50,582 nucleotides of DNA, from contig CAYWPQ010000009.1 of assembly GCA_964460315.1 (NCBI GenBank), positions 1 through 50,582 of the forward strand. Direction: 5' to 3'. Below the pieces are notes generated by a model, which saw only the letters and a list, made by a program, of their open reading frames with translations, was not told where the DNA came from and did not search any database. This document shows, piece by piece, positions 42,148 through 50,582 of the stretch. This DNA comes from Lacustribacter sp964460315 (lineage in GTDB: Bacteria > Pseudomonadota > Gammaproteobacteria > Burkholderiales > Burkholderiaceae_A). The first letter of the stretch is position 1; the number at the start of each line of letters is the position of its first letter. Position numbers and translations under genes: made by a program.

Positions 42148-43074
42148 AGAAACGGTCTGGTAATAAAGATTCTGCGGATGACGTGCCTGGGCGAAGAAGA
42201 ACCATCGCTCGGCAAGCAGGCCAAGCGCCTGTATGGGGAAGGCCAGCGTCACAAGGGCGTGAACGTCCAACAACCCTCCGGCAGCAAGTAGCGCGACGGG
42301 AATCACCAGGCCAAAGAACAGCATGATGGTTCGAATATTCCGAATAAATCGATCGGACTGATGATGAAAGAACTCTCGGGTGTTGAAGGCGCCTGCACTC
42401 ATTCCCATGGACTTCTGCTCAATCTTGGTGTGACGGATACCGGTGGCGGACTGAAGGGTGGATTTGGGTGAGAGCGCCTGATTACGACGAATGCTGATCC
42501 AGCGGACCAGTGCCGCCACAAGGGTGGACAACATGGCCAGAGGAAGCAGCTTCTGCAGAAGCATCGCCTGACCCTGAAAGGCCAAAAGCGAAGAAGTTAA
42601 TACTAGGCCCGAAGCCCATCCAATAAGGACATAGTTCACGATGGTGAGTGGGTTGGACCATTCCTGAATGAACTTGATGCAGGCATAGATCATGGCAGTG
42701 CAGATCCAGAGTGCGAACGACAGAACGATCAGCGTCACCAAGAGTGCCAAGATCAGCCAGCCGGCATGAAGACGCTGGTATTCATAAAACGCCCAGAGCA
42801 GGGTGAGACCAATAAAGATGGGAAGAAGGATGACCTCACGTGAAAGCCAAGAGGTGCGCCACATCGCTGCAGCCCGCCAGGCACGCTCAGGGTGGCCCAG
42901 ATGCAGAAACGAGGCGCCAAGGCTTGCCACCAAGAGCGCGACGGCGGTGAGCAAAAGTTCGGGTAGAAAAGCAACCTCGACCTGAGCCAGGCGAAGCAAA
43001 GCAAGGGTTACCACAAGCCCCTGGGAAGCCCCCAGTAGCGTGGTGAAGCTGATCACGGAAAAAGCTGGATTCAT
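42145..43074 (-). CDS. soeC: Membrane anchor of sulfite dehydrogenase (SoeC, DmsC/NrfD-like)
   Basis: 309 residues with about eight hydrophobic helices, of the DmsC anchor family. SFLHLGHPERAWRA lies near residue 56-69, and a cytoplasmic loop carrying MGMSAGAFNTREFFHHQSDRFIRNIR lies near 220-250, a stretch I associate with SoeC proteins. It anchors the Fe-S and molybdenum subunits to the inner membrane and passes electrons to quinone. The start overlaps the SoeB stop by 4 bases. Assignment as sulfite-specific rests on the subunit set and neighbours. Confidence 0.82.
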   Translation of the reverse strand: MNPAFSVISFTTLLGASQGLVVTLALLRLAQVEVAFLPELLLTAVALLVASLGASFLHLGHPERAWRAAAMWRTSWLSREVILLPIFIGLTLLWAFYEYQRLHAGWLILALLVTLIVLSFALWICTAMIYACIKFIQEWSNPLTIVNYVLIGWASGLVLTSSLLAFQGQAMLLQKLLPLAMLSTLVAALVRWISIRRNQALSPKSTLQSATGIRHTKIEQKSMGMSAGAFNTREFFHHQSDRFIRNIRTIMLFFGLVIPVALLAAGGLLDVHALVTLAFPIQALGLLAERWFFFAQARHPQNLYYQTVS

Positions 43075-43748
43075 GAATGATGAGGTGATGAAGGGAAGTC
43101 GCGCTTGGCGGCCTCGATGATCTCGGTTATGCCCTTGGGTAGGTAGTGATTGGCGGGCTGGGTCCCGTGTTCAGGCATGAGCGCGTAGCCGCCACGATCG
43201 CGAATGGCCTTGGCGACTTCGGAGTCTTCATCGTAGATGTCGCCAAATAGCCGGGCCTGGGTGGGACAGGCCATCACGCATGCGGGCTTTCGCTCTGACT
43301 CGGGCAGCGTGGTGCTGGTGATGCGATCCACACAGAGCGTGCACTTGGTCATAACCTGGCGACTTTCGTCGAGCTCGCGTGCGCCATAGGGACATGCCCA
43401 GGCGCAGTATTTGCAGCCAATGCATTTGTCGTAATCCACTAAAACAATGCCGTCCTCTTTGCGTTTGTAACTGGCGCCTGTCGGGCAGACGGGGACGCAC
43501 GGAGGTTCTTCGCAGTGCAGGCATGATTTCGGAAAGTGCACGGTCTCGGTGAGCGGAAAGCTTCCTGCTTCATACGTTTGCACACGGTTGAAAAATGTTC
43601 CGCTGGGATCGGCGCCATAAGGGTTTTGATCACTGAGTGGGCCGGCGGCGCCCGAAGTGTTCCACTGCTTGCATGAGGTCACACAGGCATGACAGCCCAC
43701 ACAGACATTCAGATCAATCACCAGGGCGAGTTGTTTCTTTGAACTCAT
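43071..43748 (-). CDS. soeB: Fe-S subunit of sulfite dehydrogenase (SoeB)
   Basis: 225 residues holding four 4Fe-4S motifs: CVGCHACVTSCKQW near the N-terminus, CLHCEEPPCVPVCPTGA, CIGCKYCAWACPYGA and CTLCVDRI with CVMACPTQA. This is the DmsB/PsrB/SoeB electron-transfer pattern. It lies between the catalytic and anchor subunits and overlaps both by 4 bases. It has no signal peptide, which suits a cytoplasmic location. Confidence 0.9.
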   Translation of the reverse strand: MSSKKQLALVIDLNVCVGCHACVTSCKQWNTSGAAGPLSDQNPYGADPSGTFFNRVQTYEAGSFPLTETVHFPKSCLHCEEPPCVPVCPTGASYKRKEDGIVLVDYDKCIGCKYCAWACPYGARELDESRQVMTKCTLCVDRITSTTLPESERKPACVMACPTQARLFGDIYDEDSEVAKAIRDRGGYALMPEHGTQPANHYLPKGITEIIEAAKRDFPSSPHHS

Positions 43749-46633
43749 GACACGAAGTAGCGCAGCACTTTGGGAAGAGGTTTGGCGCCGGGGCTTGGTG
43801 GGGTGATGGCGCGCGGGGAGATTTCCTTGGCCTCATCGGCCATCGCAGGACGAATCCTGACGCGAACGTCGTACCAGCCGGCCTGGCCGGTGATGGGGTC
43901 GGAGTTGCTGATTTTCTGCGATGAACCTTTCACAGGGAGTTCTTCGCTGATGAGGTGATTCAACAGAAAGCCTTTGCGGGATTCATCGGCCGAGGGGTCA
44001 AGCCGCCAGGCGCCCTCAGATTTCCCAATGGCGTTCCAGGTCCAGACGGTGCCCGGCTCAACGGCCTCCGAGTAGCGGGCCATGCAACGCACTTGTCCCC
44101 ATTGGGATTCCACCCAGAGCCATCCACCATCGGCCACGCCTGCCTCGCCTGCCGTGGTTGGGTTCACGAAAAGGTAGTTGTGGCTGTGAATCTGTCGAAG
44201 CCAAGCGTTCTGCGAGTCCCAAGAGTGGTACATGGCCATGGGCCGCTGGGTGAGCGCATGCAGGGGAAATTGCGCAAGATCGGTCGCATGCTCTTCGAGT
44301 GGCGCATACCAAAAAGGTAGAGGGTCGAAATAGGTGGCAACCCGCTCGCGCAGCCATTCTGGTGGCTGCCGACCCTCGCGCAGGCCTTGGGCAGCAAGTC
44401 TGAAGTGCTGAAGGTGTTCGCAGTAGATCGCGATCTGAATGGGGTCTTCCTTTTGACGCATGCCGTGTTCTCTGGCGAATTTTGCATAGCCCTGGTTCCA
44501 GTTGCGCATGTACTGCAGCGAAGGATCCAGTTCGTAGTGAAAGACACAGTTGTTTTGTTTGTACATCTCCCACTGATTGGGGTTGGGAGGCCCCTTTAAT
44601 GACAGCTCACCATGGGTGCCACGCCAGCCCGCAAGAAACCCGATTCCAGATCCCGGCGCGGTTTCGAATCGGGTGATGAAATCGGGATAGTCCTTGAACT
44701 TGCGATCCCCTTCAGGGGTGGTGAATGCAGGAAGCTTCAGCCGTGATGCAATCTCGATCAGCACCTCTTGAAAGGGGCGGCACTCGTCGGTGGGGGGCAC
44801 CACGGGCACACGCACTGAATCACAGGGCCCGGAGAATTCCGAGATGGGCCGATCGAGAAGGCTCATGCAGTCATGCCGCTCAAGATAGGTGGTGTCCGGG
44901 AGGACCAGGTCAGCGTAGGCAACCATCTCGGAGTCAAAGGCATCACACACCACGAGAAAAGGAATTTTGTAATCACCCTGGTCGTTTTTCGCGTTCAGCA
45001 TCTCACGCACGGCCATGGTGTTCATCGTCGAATTCCAGGCCATGTTGGCCATGAAGATCATCAGGGTGTCGATGGGGTAGGGATCTCCTCGAACGGCATT
45101 GGTGATGACGTTGTGCATGAGCCCGTGGGCGGACAGAGGGTGCTCCCAAGAAAACGCTTTGTCGATTCGAATGGGCTGGCCATCGTTGTTCACCGCCAGA
45201 TCTTCTGGCCGTGCAGGCCATCCAAGCGGGGCGGCAGCCAAAGGCGTGTTGGGCTGAATTTGATCTTCGGAGGAGGTCACACGGACTCGAGGCGGAGTCT
45301 GACGAGGGTAGGGCGCCTTGTGCCGAAATCCACCGGGACGATCGATGGTGCCAAGAAGACTCATCAGAATGGCCAGACTGCGCACCGTTTGAAAGCCGTT
45401 GGAGTGTGCTGCAAGGCCGCGCATGGCATGGAAGGCCACGGGTCGACCCACCACGCTGGAGTGCTCTTGGCCCCAGGCGTCGGTCCAGGCGACGGGAAGT
45501 TCAAACGCCTGTTCAAAGGCCGCATGCGCCAGTTCTTTGGCCAGCTGCCGAATGCGTGCTGCGGAAATACCCGTTTGGGATTCCGCCCATTCGGGTGTGG
45601 CCTCGCGAACCTGGCGCTTGAGCAGTTCAAAACTGGGCGCGACCCGCCGACCTTTGTGGGGACCATCTGGGATGATGAATTCACCTTCAAGCGCAAAGTT
45701 ACCGACCTCACTGGTTTCACGAGGAACGGCACGCTGGCTGCGCAGGCACCATGCCAATTTATTCTGGGGAAGGTCTTCGGTGACCACGGGTCGATCGGGG
45801 TCAAGCAGAAAAAGACCGTGATCTATGCCGTCGTCGAGAATGACCAGATCAGGGCTGTTGGAATAACGTTGCAGAAATTCCCGGTCCACCTGATCGAAGG
45901 CGATGAGTTCATGCACAAGCGCTAAAAGTAAAGCGCCATCCGTTCCAGGGCGAATGGGAATCCATTCGTCGGCGATGGCTGAATAGCCAGTTCGAATGGG
46001 ATTGATGGAGATAAACCGGCCGCCCGCACGTTTGAATTTGGAAAGTGCGATTTTCATGGGGTTGCTGTGGTGGTCTTCCGCAGTACCCATCATCACAAAA
46101 AGCTTGGCATGTTCAAGATCGGGACCACCGAATTCCCAGAAGCTTCCGCCGATGGTGTAGATCATGCCTGCCGCCATGTTCACCGAACAAAAGCCTCCGT
46201 GGGCTGCATAGTTTGGCGTGCCGAACTGTCTGGCAAAGAGCCCTGTGAGGGCCTGCATCTGGTCGCGACCGGTGAAGAGCGCAAACTTTTTGGGGTCAGT
46301 GGCACGAAGATGTGCGAGCCGACTTTCCAGCATGCTGAGCGCCTCAGACCATTCGATGGTTTCAAACGCCGAGTCGCCGCGATCGCGGCCTGGGATTCGC
46401 CGCAGGGGTTTGGTGATTCGGGCAGGAGACTTCTGCTTCATGATCCCCGACGACCCCTTCGCGCAGATCACACCCTGGTTGAGCGGATGCTCGGGATTGC
46501 CGTCGATATAACGAATTTCGCCGTCGCGAAGGTGCACTCGAATGCCACAGCGACATGCGCACATGTAGCAGGTGGTGGTTTTGATGTCGTGACCCTCGGG
46601 GCTTGGGTCTGCAGTAGGATCGTGGATCGGCAC
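43745..46633 (-). CDS. soeA: Molybdopterin catalytic subunit of sulfite dehydrogenase (SoeA)
   Basis: 962 residues of the complex iron-sulfur molybdoenzyme (DMSO reductase) family. An N-terminal 4Fe-4S motif uses C22, C25, C29 and C57 (TCYMCACRCG ... GVICAKG). Molybdopterin segments (HGGFCSVNMAAGMIYTIGG, GTAEDHHSNPMK, INPIRTGYSAIADEWIPIRPGTDGALLLAL) and a C-terminal dinucleotide-binding domain follow. There is no twin-arginine signal, which separates cytoplasmic SoeA from the exported Psr/Phs/TtrA enzymes. Reaction: cytoplasmic sulfite to sulfate with quinone as acceptor. The gene order soeA-soeB-soeC with 4-base overlaps matches known soe operons. A polysulfide or thiosulfate reductase remains the alternative. 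Confidence 0.85.
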   Translation of the reverse strand: MPIHDPTADPSPEGHDIKTTTCYMCACRCGIRVHLRDGEIRYIDGNPEHPLNQGVICAKGSSGIMKQKSPARITKPLRRIPGRDRGDSAFETIEWSEALSMLESRLAHLRATDPKKFALFTGRDQMQALTGLFARQFGTPNYAAHGGFCSVNMAAGMIYTIGGSFWEFGGPDLEHAKLFVMMGTAEDHHSNPMKIALSKFKRAGGRFISINPIRTGYSAIADEWIPIRPGTDGALLLALVHELIAFDQVDREFLQRYSNSPDLVILDDGIDHGLFLLDPDRPVVTEDLPQNKLAWCLRSQRAVPRETSEVGNFALEGEFIIPDGPHKGRRVAPSFELLKRQVREATPEWAESQTGISAARIRQLAKELAHAAFEQAFELPVAWTDAWGQEHSSVVGRPVAFHAMRGLAAHSNGFQTVRSLAILMSLLGTIDRPGGFRHKAPYPRQTPPRVRVTSSEDQIQPNTPLAAAPLGWPARPEDLAVNNDGQPIRIDKAFSWEHPLSAHGLMHNVITNAVRGDPYPIDTLMIFMANMAWNSTMNTMAVREMLNAKNDQGDYKIPFLVVCDAFDSEMVAYADLVLPDTTYLERHDCMSLLDRPISEFSGPCDSVRVPVVPPTDECRPFQEVLIEIASRLKLPAFTTPEGDRKFKDYPDFITRFETAPGSGIGFLAGWRGTHGELSLKGPPNPNQWEMYKQNNCVFHYELDPSLQYMRNWNQGYAKFAREHGMRQKEDPIQIAIYCEHLQHFRLAAQGLREGRQPPEWLRERVATYFDPLPFWYAPLEEHATDLAQFPLHALTQRPMAMYHSWDSQNAWLRQIHSHNYLFVNPTTAGEAGVADGGWLWVESQWGQVRCMARYSEAVEPGTVWTWNAIGKSEGAWRLDPSADESRKGFLLNHLISEELPVKGSSQKISNSDPITGQAGWYDVRVRIRPAMADEAKEISPRAITPPSPGAKPLPKVLRYFVS

Positions 46634-46663
46634 CTGTGAAATACTAAGCGATTTAAGGACGCG

Positions 46664-47944
46664 ATGAAGATTCGGACAGGCTTTTTACCCTTCATGCGCT
46701 GGCTCCCCGAGTGGCGTCAGCCGGGGGTGGTTCGCACGGATCTTTTGGCAGGGCTGACCGGCGCTGTGGTGGTGATTCCGCAGGGGCTTGCCTTTGCGAT
46801 GTTGGCGGGCTTGCCTGCGCACTACGGCCTTTACGCTGCGGTTGTTCCTTGCCTACTTGCGGCCTTGTTTGGGTCAAGTCGACAGATGGTGACTGGTCCG
46901 GCCAATGCGATTTCGCTGACCACCATGGCCTTGGTGACCCCCTTTGCATTGGCCGGTTCTGATCAATACATCAGCCTGGTGCTGACCATGAGTTTTCTGG
47001 TTGGCGTGGTGCAAATTTTGCTCGGCCTGGGAGGCGTAGGTCGATGGATTGAGCGGGTTCCGCATTCGGTCATTGTTGGGTTCACGGTCGGTGCGGCGGT
47101 GCTGATCATCAACAGTCAGCTGGGCACGCTCTTCGGTGTTTCCATACCCCGTGGCAGCAGCGTGGCTGAGACCATTCCTACGATCATTCATGCATTCATG
47201 TCGAATGGCGCCAATTGGGTGCCGTTAATTTCTGTTGGGGTGACACTTCTTACGCTCTGGCTGTGGCGACCACTGAACCAGCGCGTTCCTGCCATGTTGG
47301 CGGCGCTTTTGGTGGGAAGTGCGGTGGCGCCAGGCCTCGAGCTTTTGTTCCCATTGGCCGAGCCACTTGCGCGGGTTGGAGAGATTCCGAGTGCACTGCC
47401 ACCGCTGTCCTTCCCTGATTTGTCGCTCGACACCCTGCAGACGCTTTTTGGCCCCGTGATGGTGATGGTTCTTCTTGCATCAACCGAGGCCATGGCCATT
47501 GCGCGGGCCATGGCGATGCGTGACCGTGAGAGCCACGATGCCAATCAGGAATTCATTGGCCAGGGGCTGGCCAATATCGGCGGTTCATTTTTCTCGGCCT
47601 ATCCGGCCAGCGGTTCATTCAATCGATCCGGTCTGAACCGCGCGGCCGGAGCCCGAACCCCCTTGTCAGCGGCAAGTGCGGCGGTGTTTTTAGTGCTGAT
47701 TCTTTTGCTGGTGTCACCGTTGTCACGGCATCTGCCTTATTCCGTGATGGCGGCACTTCTTTTGGCCGTGGCCTGGGGGCTAATCAGCCCGAATCAGATT
47801 CGGCAGGAATGGCGTGCGGGCCCCGGGGCCTGGGTACCGATGGTGATCACCGCCTTGGCGACTGTTCTGATTTCCATCGAGTGGGCGATTCTGTTGGGCC
47901 TCTGTTCGGCGATGATTGCCTCAAGGCTTGGTCAACGTACTTAG
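46664..47944 (+). CDS. SulP-family anion permease without STAS domain
   Basis: 426 residues covering the membrane core only. LLAGLTGAVVVIPQGLAFAMLAGLPAHYGLYAAVVP is the sulfate-transporter signature, and SSRQMVTGPANAISLTTM and GGSFFSAYPASGSFNRSGLN are conserved core segments. The chain ends right after the last helix (GLCSAMIASRLGQRT), so the cytoplasmic STAS domain found in most SulP proteins (550 or more residues) is missing. It is divergent from soeA by only 30 bases. Sulfate or sulfite movement in support of SoeABC is a sensible but unproven role; bicarbonate is another known SulP substrate. Its end overlaps the convergent oxidoreductase by 24 bases. Confidence 0.88.
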   Translation: MKIRTGFLPFMRWLPEWRQPGVVRTDLLAGLTGAVVVIPQGLAFAMLAGLPAHYGLYAAVVPCLLAALFGSSRQMVTGPANAISLTTMALVTPFALAGSDQYISLVLTMSFLVGVVQILLGLGGVGRWIERVPHSVIVGFTVGAAVLIINSQLGTLFGVSIPRGSSVAETIPTIIHAFMSNGANWVPLISVGVTLLTLWLWRPLNQRVPAMLAALLVGSAVAPGLELLFPLAEPLARVGEIPSALPPLSFPDLSLDTLQTLFGPVMVMVLLASTEAMAIARAMAMRDRESHDANQEFIGQGLANIGGSFFSAYPASGSFNRSGLNRAAGARTPLSAASAAVFLVLILLLVSPLSRHLPYSVMAALLLAVAWGLISPNQIRQEWRAGPGAWVPMVITALATVLISIEWAILLGLCSAMIASRLGQRT

Positions 47945-48835
47945 GGTGTGATGAACCGTGGGATAGCGCAGCGTCACGCCGAGTTCACGATGCAATCGCT
48001 GTGTGGTGACACGGCGAGACTCACTCAAAAACCCCAGCATCATGGGATGGATCTTTCCCTCTCGGCCAAGTTCCAGCATGGCTGCTTTTGAGATTCTGGG
48101 TGGCCGAGGAAGCCCGGTCGCATCGGCCACCGCGTCGAAGTAATCGCCCATCTTGAGTTCGCTTTGATCCACGGTGTTGGTGACCCTTGCGGGTCGACCC
48201 CGAAAGAGCGCAATCCAGCAGATGTCGGCAAGATCGTCGGCATGAATATGGTTGGTGAAGACATCGTCCTCAGCACGAAGCGCGGGCTGCTGGGCGGTAA
48301 GCCTTGCGGTGGGCAAACGGTCGTGGCCATAGATTCCTGGGACTCGCAAAATGTGGGCGCCCAGCGGACGAAAAATGCGTTCAGCATCAAGCCTTCGCTT
48401 GGACCTCGCTTGCGTGGGCTTGCAGGTGGTGGTTTCGTCGACTTCTTCGCCTTGGTGATCGCCGTAGACGCCTGTGGTGCTGATGGCGACCCAGAGTGGC
48501 CGAAGCATCGCGCCGCGAACTGCAGCGGCCAGTCTTCGCGACCGGTTGTCTTTCGTGATCAAAGGGGATTCCGCGGGGGGCGCAAGCATGATGGCGGCCT
48601 GAGTGATCTTTGCAATTCGGATTGCGCTGGAAGGCTGATCCAAGTCCCATGCGAGACGGGCATGCCTGGAAGGGTCATACGCTGCATTCCCGTTGGCGCC
48701 AACCGATCGTCCGATGAGCAGCCAGCGCGGACCATGCTGTCGATGCTTTGAATGCCGTGCAAGGAGACGCTGGGCAACATCGCCGTAGCCAATCAGGCTT
48801 AAGCGAAGACGTCGGAATTCTCGGGGAAGGGCCAT
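47921..48835 (-). CDS. NAD(P)-fold oxidoreductase/epimerase-like protein
   Basis: 304 residues from MALPREFRRLRLSLIGYGDVAQRLL. This is an N-terminal Rossmann fold with GYGDVA in place of the usual GxxGxxG. The middle part has AISTTGVYGDHQGEEVDE, an extended-SDR-like stretch with the TTGVYGD Tyr, and LRVPGIYGHDRLP; HADDLADICWIAL follows. It resembles the YeeZ-like SDR group. Substrate unknown. An in-frame ATG farther upstream lies in the terminator region and is less likely. It is convergent with the SulP gene and alone on its strand. Confidence 0.82.
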   Translation of the reverse strand: MALPREFRRLRLSLIGYGDVAQRLLARHSKHRQHGPRWLLIGRSVGANGNAAYDPSRHARLAWDLDQPSSAIRIAKITQAAIMLAPPAESPLITKDNRSRRLAAAVRGAMLRPLWVAISTTGVYGDHQGEEVDETTTCKPTQARSKRRLDAERIFRPLGAHILRVPGIYGHDRLPTARLTAQQPALRAEDDVFTNHIHADDLADICWIALFRGRPARVTNTVDQSELKMGDYFDAVADATGLPRPPRISKAAMLELGREGKIHPMMLGFLSESRRVTTQRLHRELGVTLRYPTVHHTLSTLTKP

Positions 48836-48850
48836 GGCCACACGATACCG

Positions 48851-48882
48851 AAAAAAAACCCACGGGATAAGCCGTGGGTTTT
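48851..48882 (-). terminator. Intrinsic terminator of the cytochrome c gene
   Basis: On the minus strand AAAACCCACGG pairs with CCGTGGGTTTT around a 6-base loop, followed by a run of eight T. It lies about 45 bases beyond the cytochrome c stop and just ahead of the oxidoreductase gene, so the two are separate transcription units. Confidence 0.88.
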
Positions 48883-48925
48883 CCGTTTGATGACCGCGCG
48901 ACGTTCGCGCGGCATCCCGAGCCAA

Positions 48926-49237
48926 TTACTTCTTGGTCAGAATGTACTTGGCAAGCGCCAGCGCGTCAGCATCAGACACCTGGGGATGAGCAGGCATGGG
49001 GATTGGGCCCCAAACGCCGGAACCACCTTTTTTGATCTTGGTGGCAAGCTTGGCTGCTGCACCAGCATCCGAGGCGTACTTGGCAGCAACATCTTTGTAA
49101 GCGGGGCCAACCATTTTCTTGGCATCGGCATGGCATGCCGTGCAGTTGTACTTCTTCAGCATATCTTGCGAGGCAACAGCAGAGCCGGCAGAGGCCATCA
49201 GGCCAGCAGCAATTGAGAGGGCAACAAACTTACGCAT
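48926..49237 (-). CDS. Class I cytochrome c (c-551/c-552 type)
   Basis: A 103-residue precursor. Signal peptide MRKFVALSIAAGLMASAGSAVA is cleaved after about residue 22. Heme motif CTACH (C32, C35, H36). The Met ligand is likely M81 in GPIPMPAHPQ, and a C-terminal helix ends DADALALAKYILTKK. It is a periplasmic single-heme carrier of about 80 mature residues. AGGAG precedes the ATG. Its own terminator and lack of partners show a single-gene unit. It could carry electrons to a terminal oxidase, possibly including those from sulfur oxidation, but nothing in the sequence fixes its partner. Confidence 0.94.
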   Translation of the reverse strand: MRKFVALSIAAGLMASAGSAVASQDMLKKYNCTACHADAKKMVGPAYKDVAAKYASDAGAAAKLATKIKKGGSGVWGPIPMPAHPQVSDADALALAKYILTKK

Positions 49238-49388
49238 GGACGTCTCCTAAGTTAAAAACCGTTCCGTTTCCGATCGGTTGGAAATCCGGTGCCCAAGCAA
49301 CGGATTGCACGAGATTCTAGCCCTAAATTCATTCCTTCGGCGGGACTTTGAGCGTTCTTCAAGATTCCTGCATTCTTCGTTCTTGGGG
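49238..49388 (-). promoter_or_regulatory. Interval between ilvD and the cytochrome c gene
   Basis: 151 bases that must contain the cytochrome c promoter and the end of the ilvD transcript. TTTCC and GGAAA flank GATCGGTT near 49267-49285 as a weak inverted repeat. No convincing terminator hairpin for ilvD and no strong promoter pair is seen. Confidence 0.35.
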
Positions 49389-50582
49389 TTACTCAGGCTG
49401 GGAAAGTTCGGGGTCAGTGACGGCACCCCGGCTGGCGCTTGAAGCCAGCTTGCCGAACTTCGCCAGCACCCCCCGGGTGTAGCGGGGCTTGGGTGGCGTC
49501 CAGGCGGCTTTTCGCGCGGCAATCTCGGCCTCGGGAAGGTTAAGCTGAATGAGCTGCTGATGGGCATCGATGGTGATCGAATCGCCTTCCTTCACCAGGC
49601 CAATGGGGCCGCCAACGGCTGCCTCCGGGGCAACGTGTCCCACGACCATTCCCCAGGTTCCGCCTGAAAACCGTCCATCGGTGATCAGGCCGACGGTTTC
49701 CCCAAGCCCCTGGCCCACAAGAGCCGATGTTGGCGAGAGCATCTCACGCATGCCGGGGCCGCCACGAGGGCCTTCGTATCGAATGACCATGACGTCGCCG
49801 TCTTTGATCTTGCGGGCCATGATGGCCTCCATGGCTGCGTCTTCGGAATCAAAGACGCGAGCGGGGCCGGTGATGACTGGATTTTTCAGACCGGTGATTT
49901 TGGCCACCGAACCTTCGGGTGCCAGGTTGCCTTTCAAAATGGCCAGATGGCCTTCCGCGTAAAGCGCCTTGCTGATGGGCATGATCACTTCTTGATTTGA
50001 AGCGGGTGTGCTTGGAATGTCTTTCAGCATTTCGGCAATGGTCTTGCCGGTGATGGTCATGCAGTGGCCGTGGATGAGCCCGGCATCCAAAAGAATCTTC
50101 ATCACCTGGGGAATGCCGCCTGCGCGGTGAAGATCGGTGGCGACAAAGCGGCCCGAAGGTTTCAGGTCACAGATCACCGGGACACGACGACGAATGCGTT
50201 CGAAGTCGTCAATCGTCCAGGGAACCTCGGCCGAGTGAGCAATCGCCAGAAAGTGAAGGACAGCGTTCGTTGACCCACCCACCGCCATGATCACGCTCAC
50301 CGCGTTTTCGATTGATTCTCGGGTAATGATGTCACGCGGCTTAATGTTCTTTTTAATGGCCTCCACCAGCACCCGAGCGGATTCCGCGGCGCTATCGATC
50401 TTTTCTTGGTCCTCGTTGGCCATGGTGGATGAGTAAGGTAGGCTCATGCCAAGGGCCTCGAAGGCCGAGCTCATGGTGTTGGCGGTGTACATGCCCCCGC
50501 ACGAGCCCGACCCGGGGCAGGAACGCTTTTCAATTTCTTTGAAGTCGGTCTCGCTCAGCCGTCCTGCCGTGAATTCACCCAC
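49389..50582 (-). CDS. ilvD: Dihydroxy-acid dehydratase, C-terminal part (partial)
   Basis: 397 residues are visible; roughly the first 160 lie beyond the right edge. Dehydrates 2,3-dihydroxy acids in valine, leucine, isoleucine and pantothenate synthesis. Motifs: CPGSGSCGGMYTANTMSSAFEALGMSLP near the visible start (Fe-S ligand Cys), VGGSTNAVLHFLAIA, RYEGPRGGPGMREMLSPTSAL and LITDGRFSGGTWGMVVGHVAPEA. The C-terminus TRGVLAKFGKLASSASRGAVTD is the usual family end. It is intact as far as can be seen. Confidence 0.96.
   Translation of the reverse strand: MGEFTAGRLSETDFKEIEKRSCPGSGSCGGMYTANTMSSAFEALGMSLPYSSTMANEDQEKIDSAAESARVLVEAIKKNIKPRDIITRESIENAVSVIMAVGGSTNAVLHFLAIAHSAEVPWTIDDFERIRRRVPVICDLKPSGRFVATDLHRAGGIPQVMKILLDAGLIHGHCMTITGKTIAEMLKDIPSTPASNQEVIMPISKALYAEGHLAILKGNLAPEGSVAKITGLKNPVITGPARVFDSEDAAMEAIMARKIKDGDVMVIRYEGPRGGPGMREMLSPTSALVGQGLGETVGLITDGRFSGGTWGMVVGHVAPEAAVGGPIGLVKEGDSITIDAHQQLIQLNLPEAEIAARKAAWTPPKPRYTRGVLAKFGKLASSASRGAVTDPELSQPE

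Noticed and set aside
44873..45925. A 350-codon open frame antisense to soeA
   Set aside because: Shadow frame with no family features and no ribosome site, inside a clearly coding molybdoprotein gene.
43745..46633. Polysulfide or thiosulfate reductase (PsrA/PhsA)
   Set aside because: Those enzymes are exported with a twin-arginine signal, which is absent here. The anchor subunit is DmsC-like with SoeC features. Kept only as an alternative.

Overview
The window reads as a chromosomal segment of a free-living betaproteobacterium, most likely Burkholderiales. This rests on the gene order tkt-gap-pyk-fba-purC/purE-purK-sua5, which I know from that order, on a HrcA/CIRCE-controlled groESL operon, and on the beta-type TRAP, CaiB and SoeABC gene families. 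The order-level call is inference; no rRNA gene is present to settle it. No CRISPR array, complete insertion sequence or integrase was found.

Layout. Positions 1-2500 are a visibly AT-richer accessory stretch. It holds the tail of a DUF2779 protein, an unrecognised 307-residue protein and an overlapping pair of small unknown genes. It ends next to a tRNA-Met gene whose 3' end is partly duplicated about 190 bp away, as expected of an integrated island or its remnant. 2.8-13 kb: an MsbA-like ABC exporter, an orphan ABC-2 permease, pyrF, groEL-groES, a DksA/TraR-like zinc finger protein, PBP4 (dacB), a lytic transglycosylase, a CaiB/BaiF CoA transferase and an enoyl-CoA hydratase. The last two belong to a six-gene minus-strand run (17.3 down to 11.1 kb) with a complete TRAP transporter and a glyoxylate-type aminotransferase. 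17.5-23.7 kb: a large FAD/Fe-S 2-hydroxyacid dehydrogenase, malic enzyme and rsmE. 23.9-33.1 kb: transketolase, GAPDH, pyruvate kinase, aldolase, a fused PurC-PurE protein, PurK and Sua5.

33.2-36.0 kb is a minus-strand cassette of four genes joined by 1-4 base start/stop overlaps: exported rhodanese, YeeE/YedE sulfur permease, a 49-residue membrane protein and a HIT hydrolase. MsrA and PdxH follow. 37.5-42.1 kb is a plus-strand run: rubrerythrin, a CCG-domain Fe-S protein, DUF3501, DUF2237, an MBL-fold hydrolase and ferredoxin-NADP reductase. A candidate activator-type operator precedes it, and a UUCG hairpin lies after its first gene. 42.1-48 kb carries a SoeABC-type cytoplasmic sulfite dehydrogenase and a SulP permease without a STAS domain. 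The window ends with an NAD(P)-fold oxidoreductase, a cytochrome c and the C-terminal part of ilvD.

Two themes stand out. One is sulfur: thiosulfate-type uptake and rhodanese plus sulfite oxidation and an anion permease. The other is peroxide/thiol protection: rubrerythrin with Fe-S and DUF3501 partners, MsrA and a ferredoxin reductase. The most unusual single gene is the PurC-PurE fusion.
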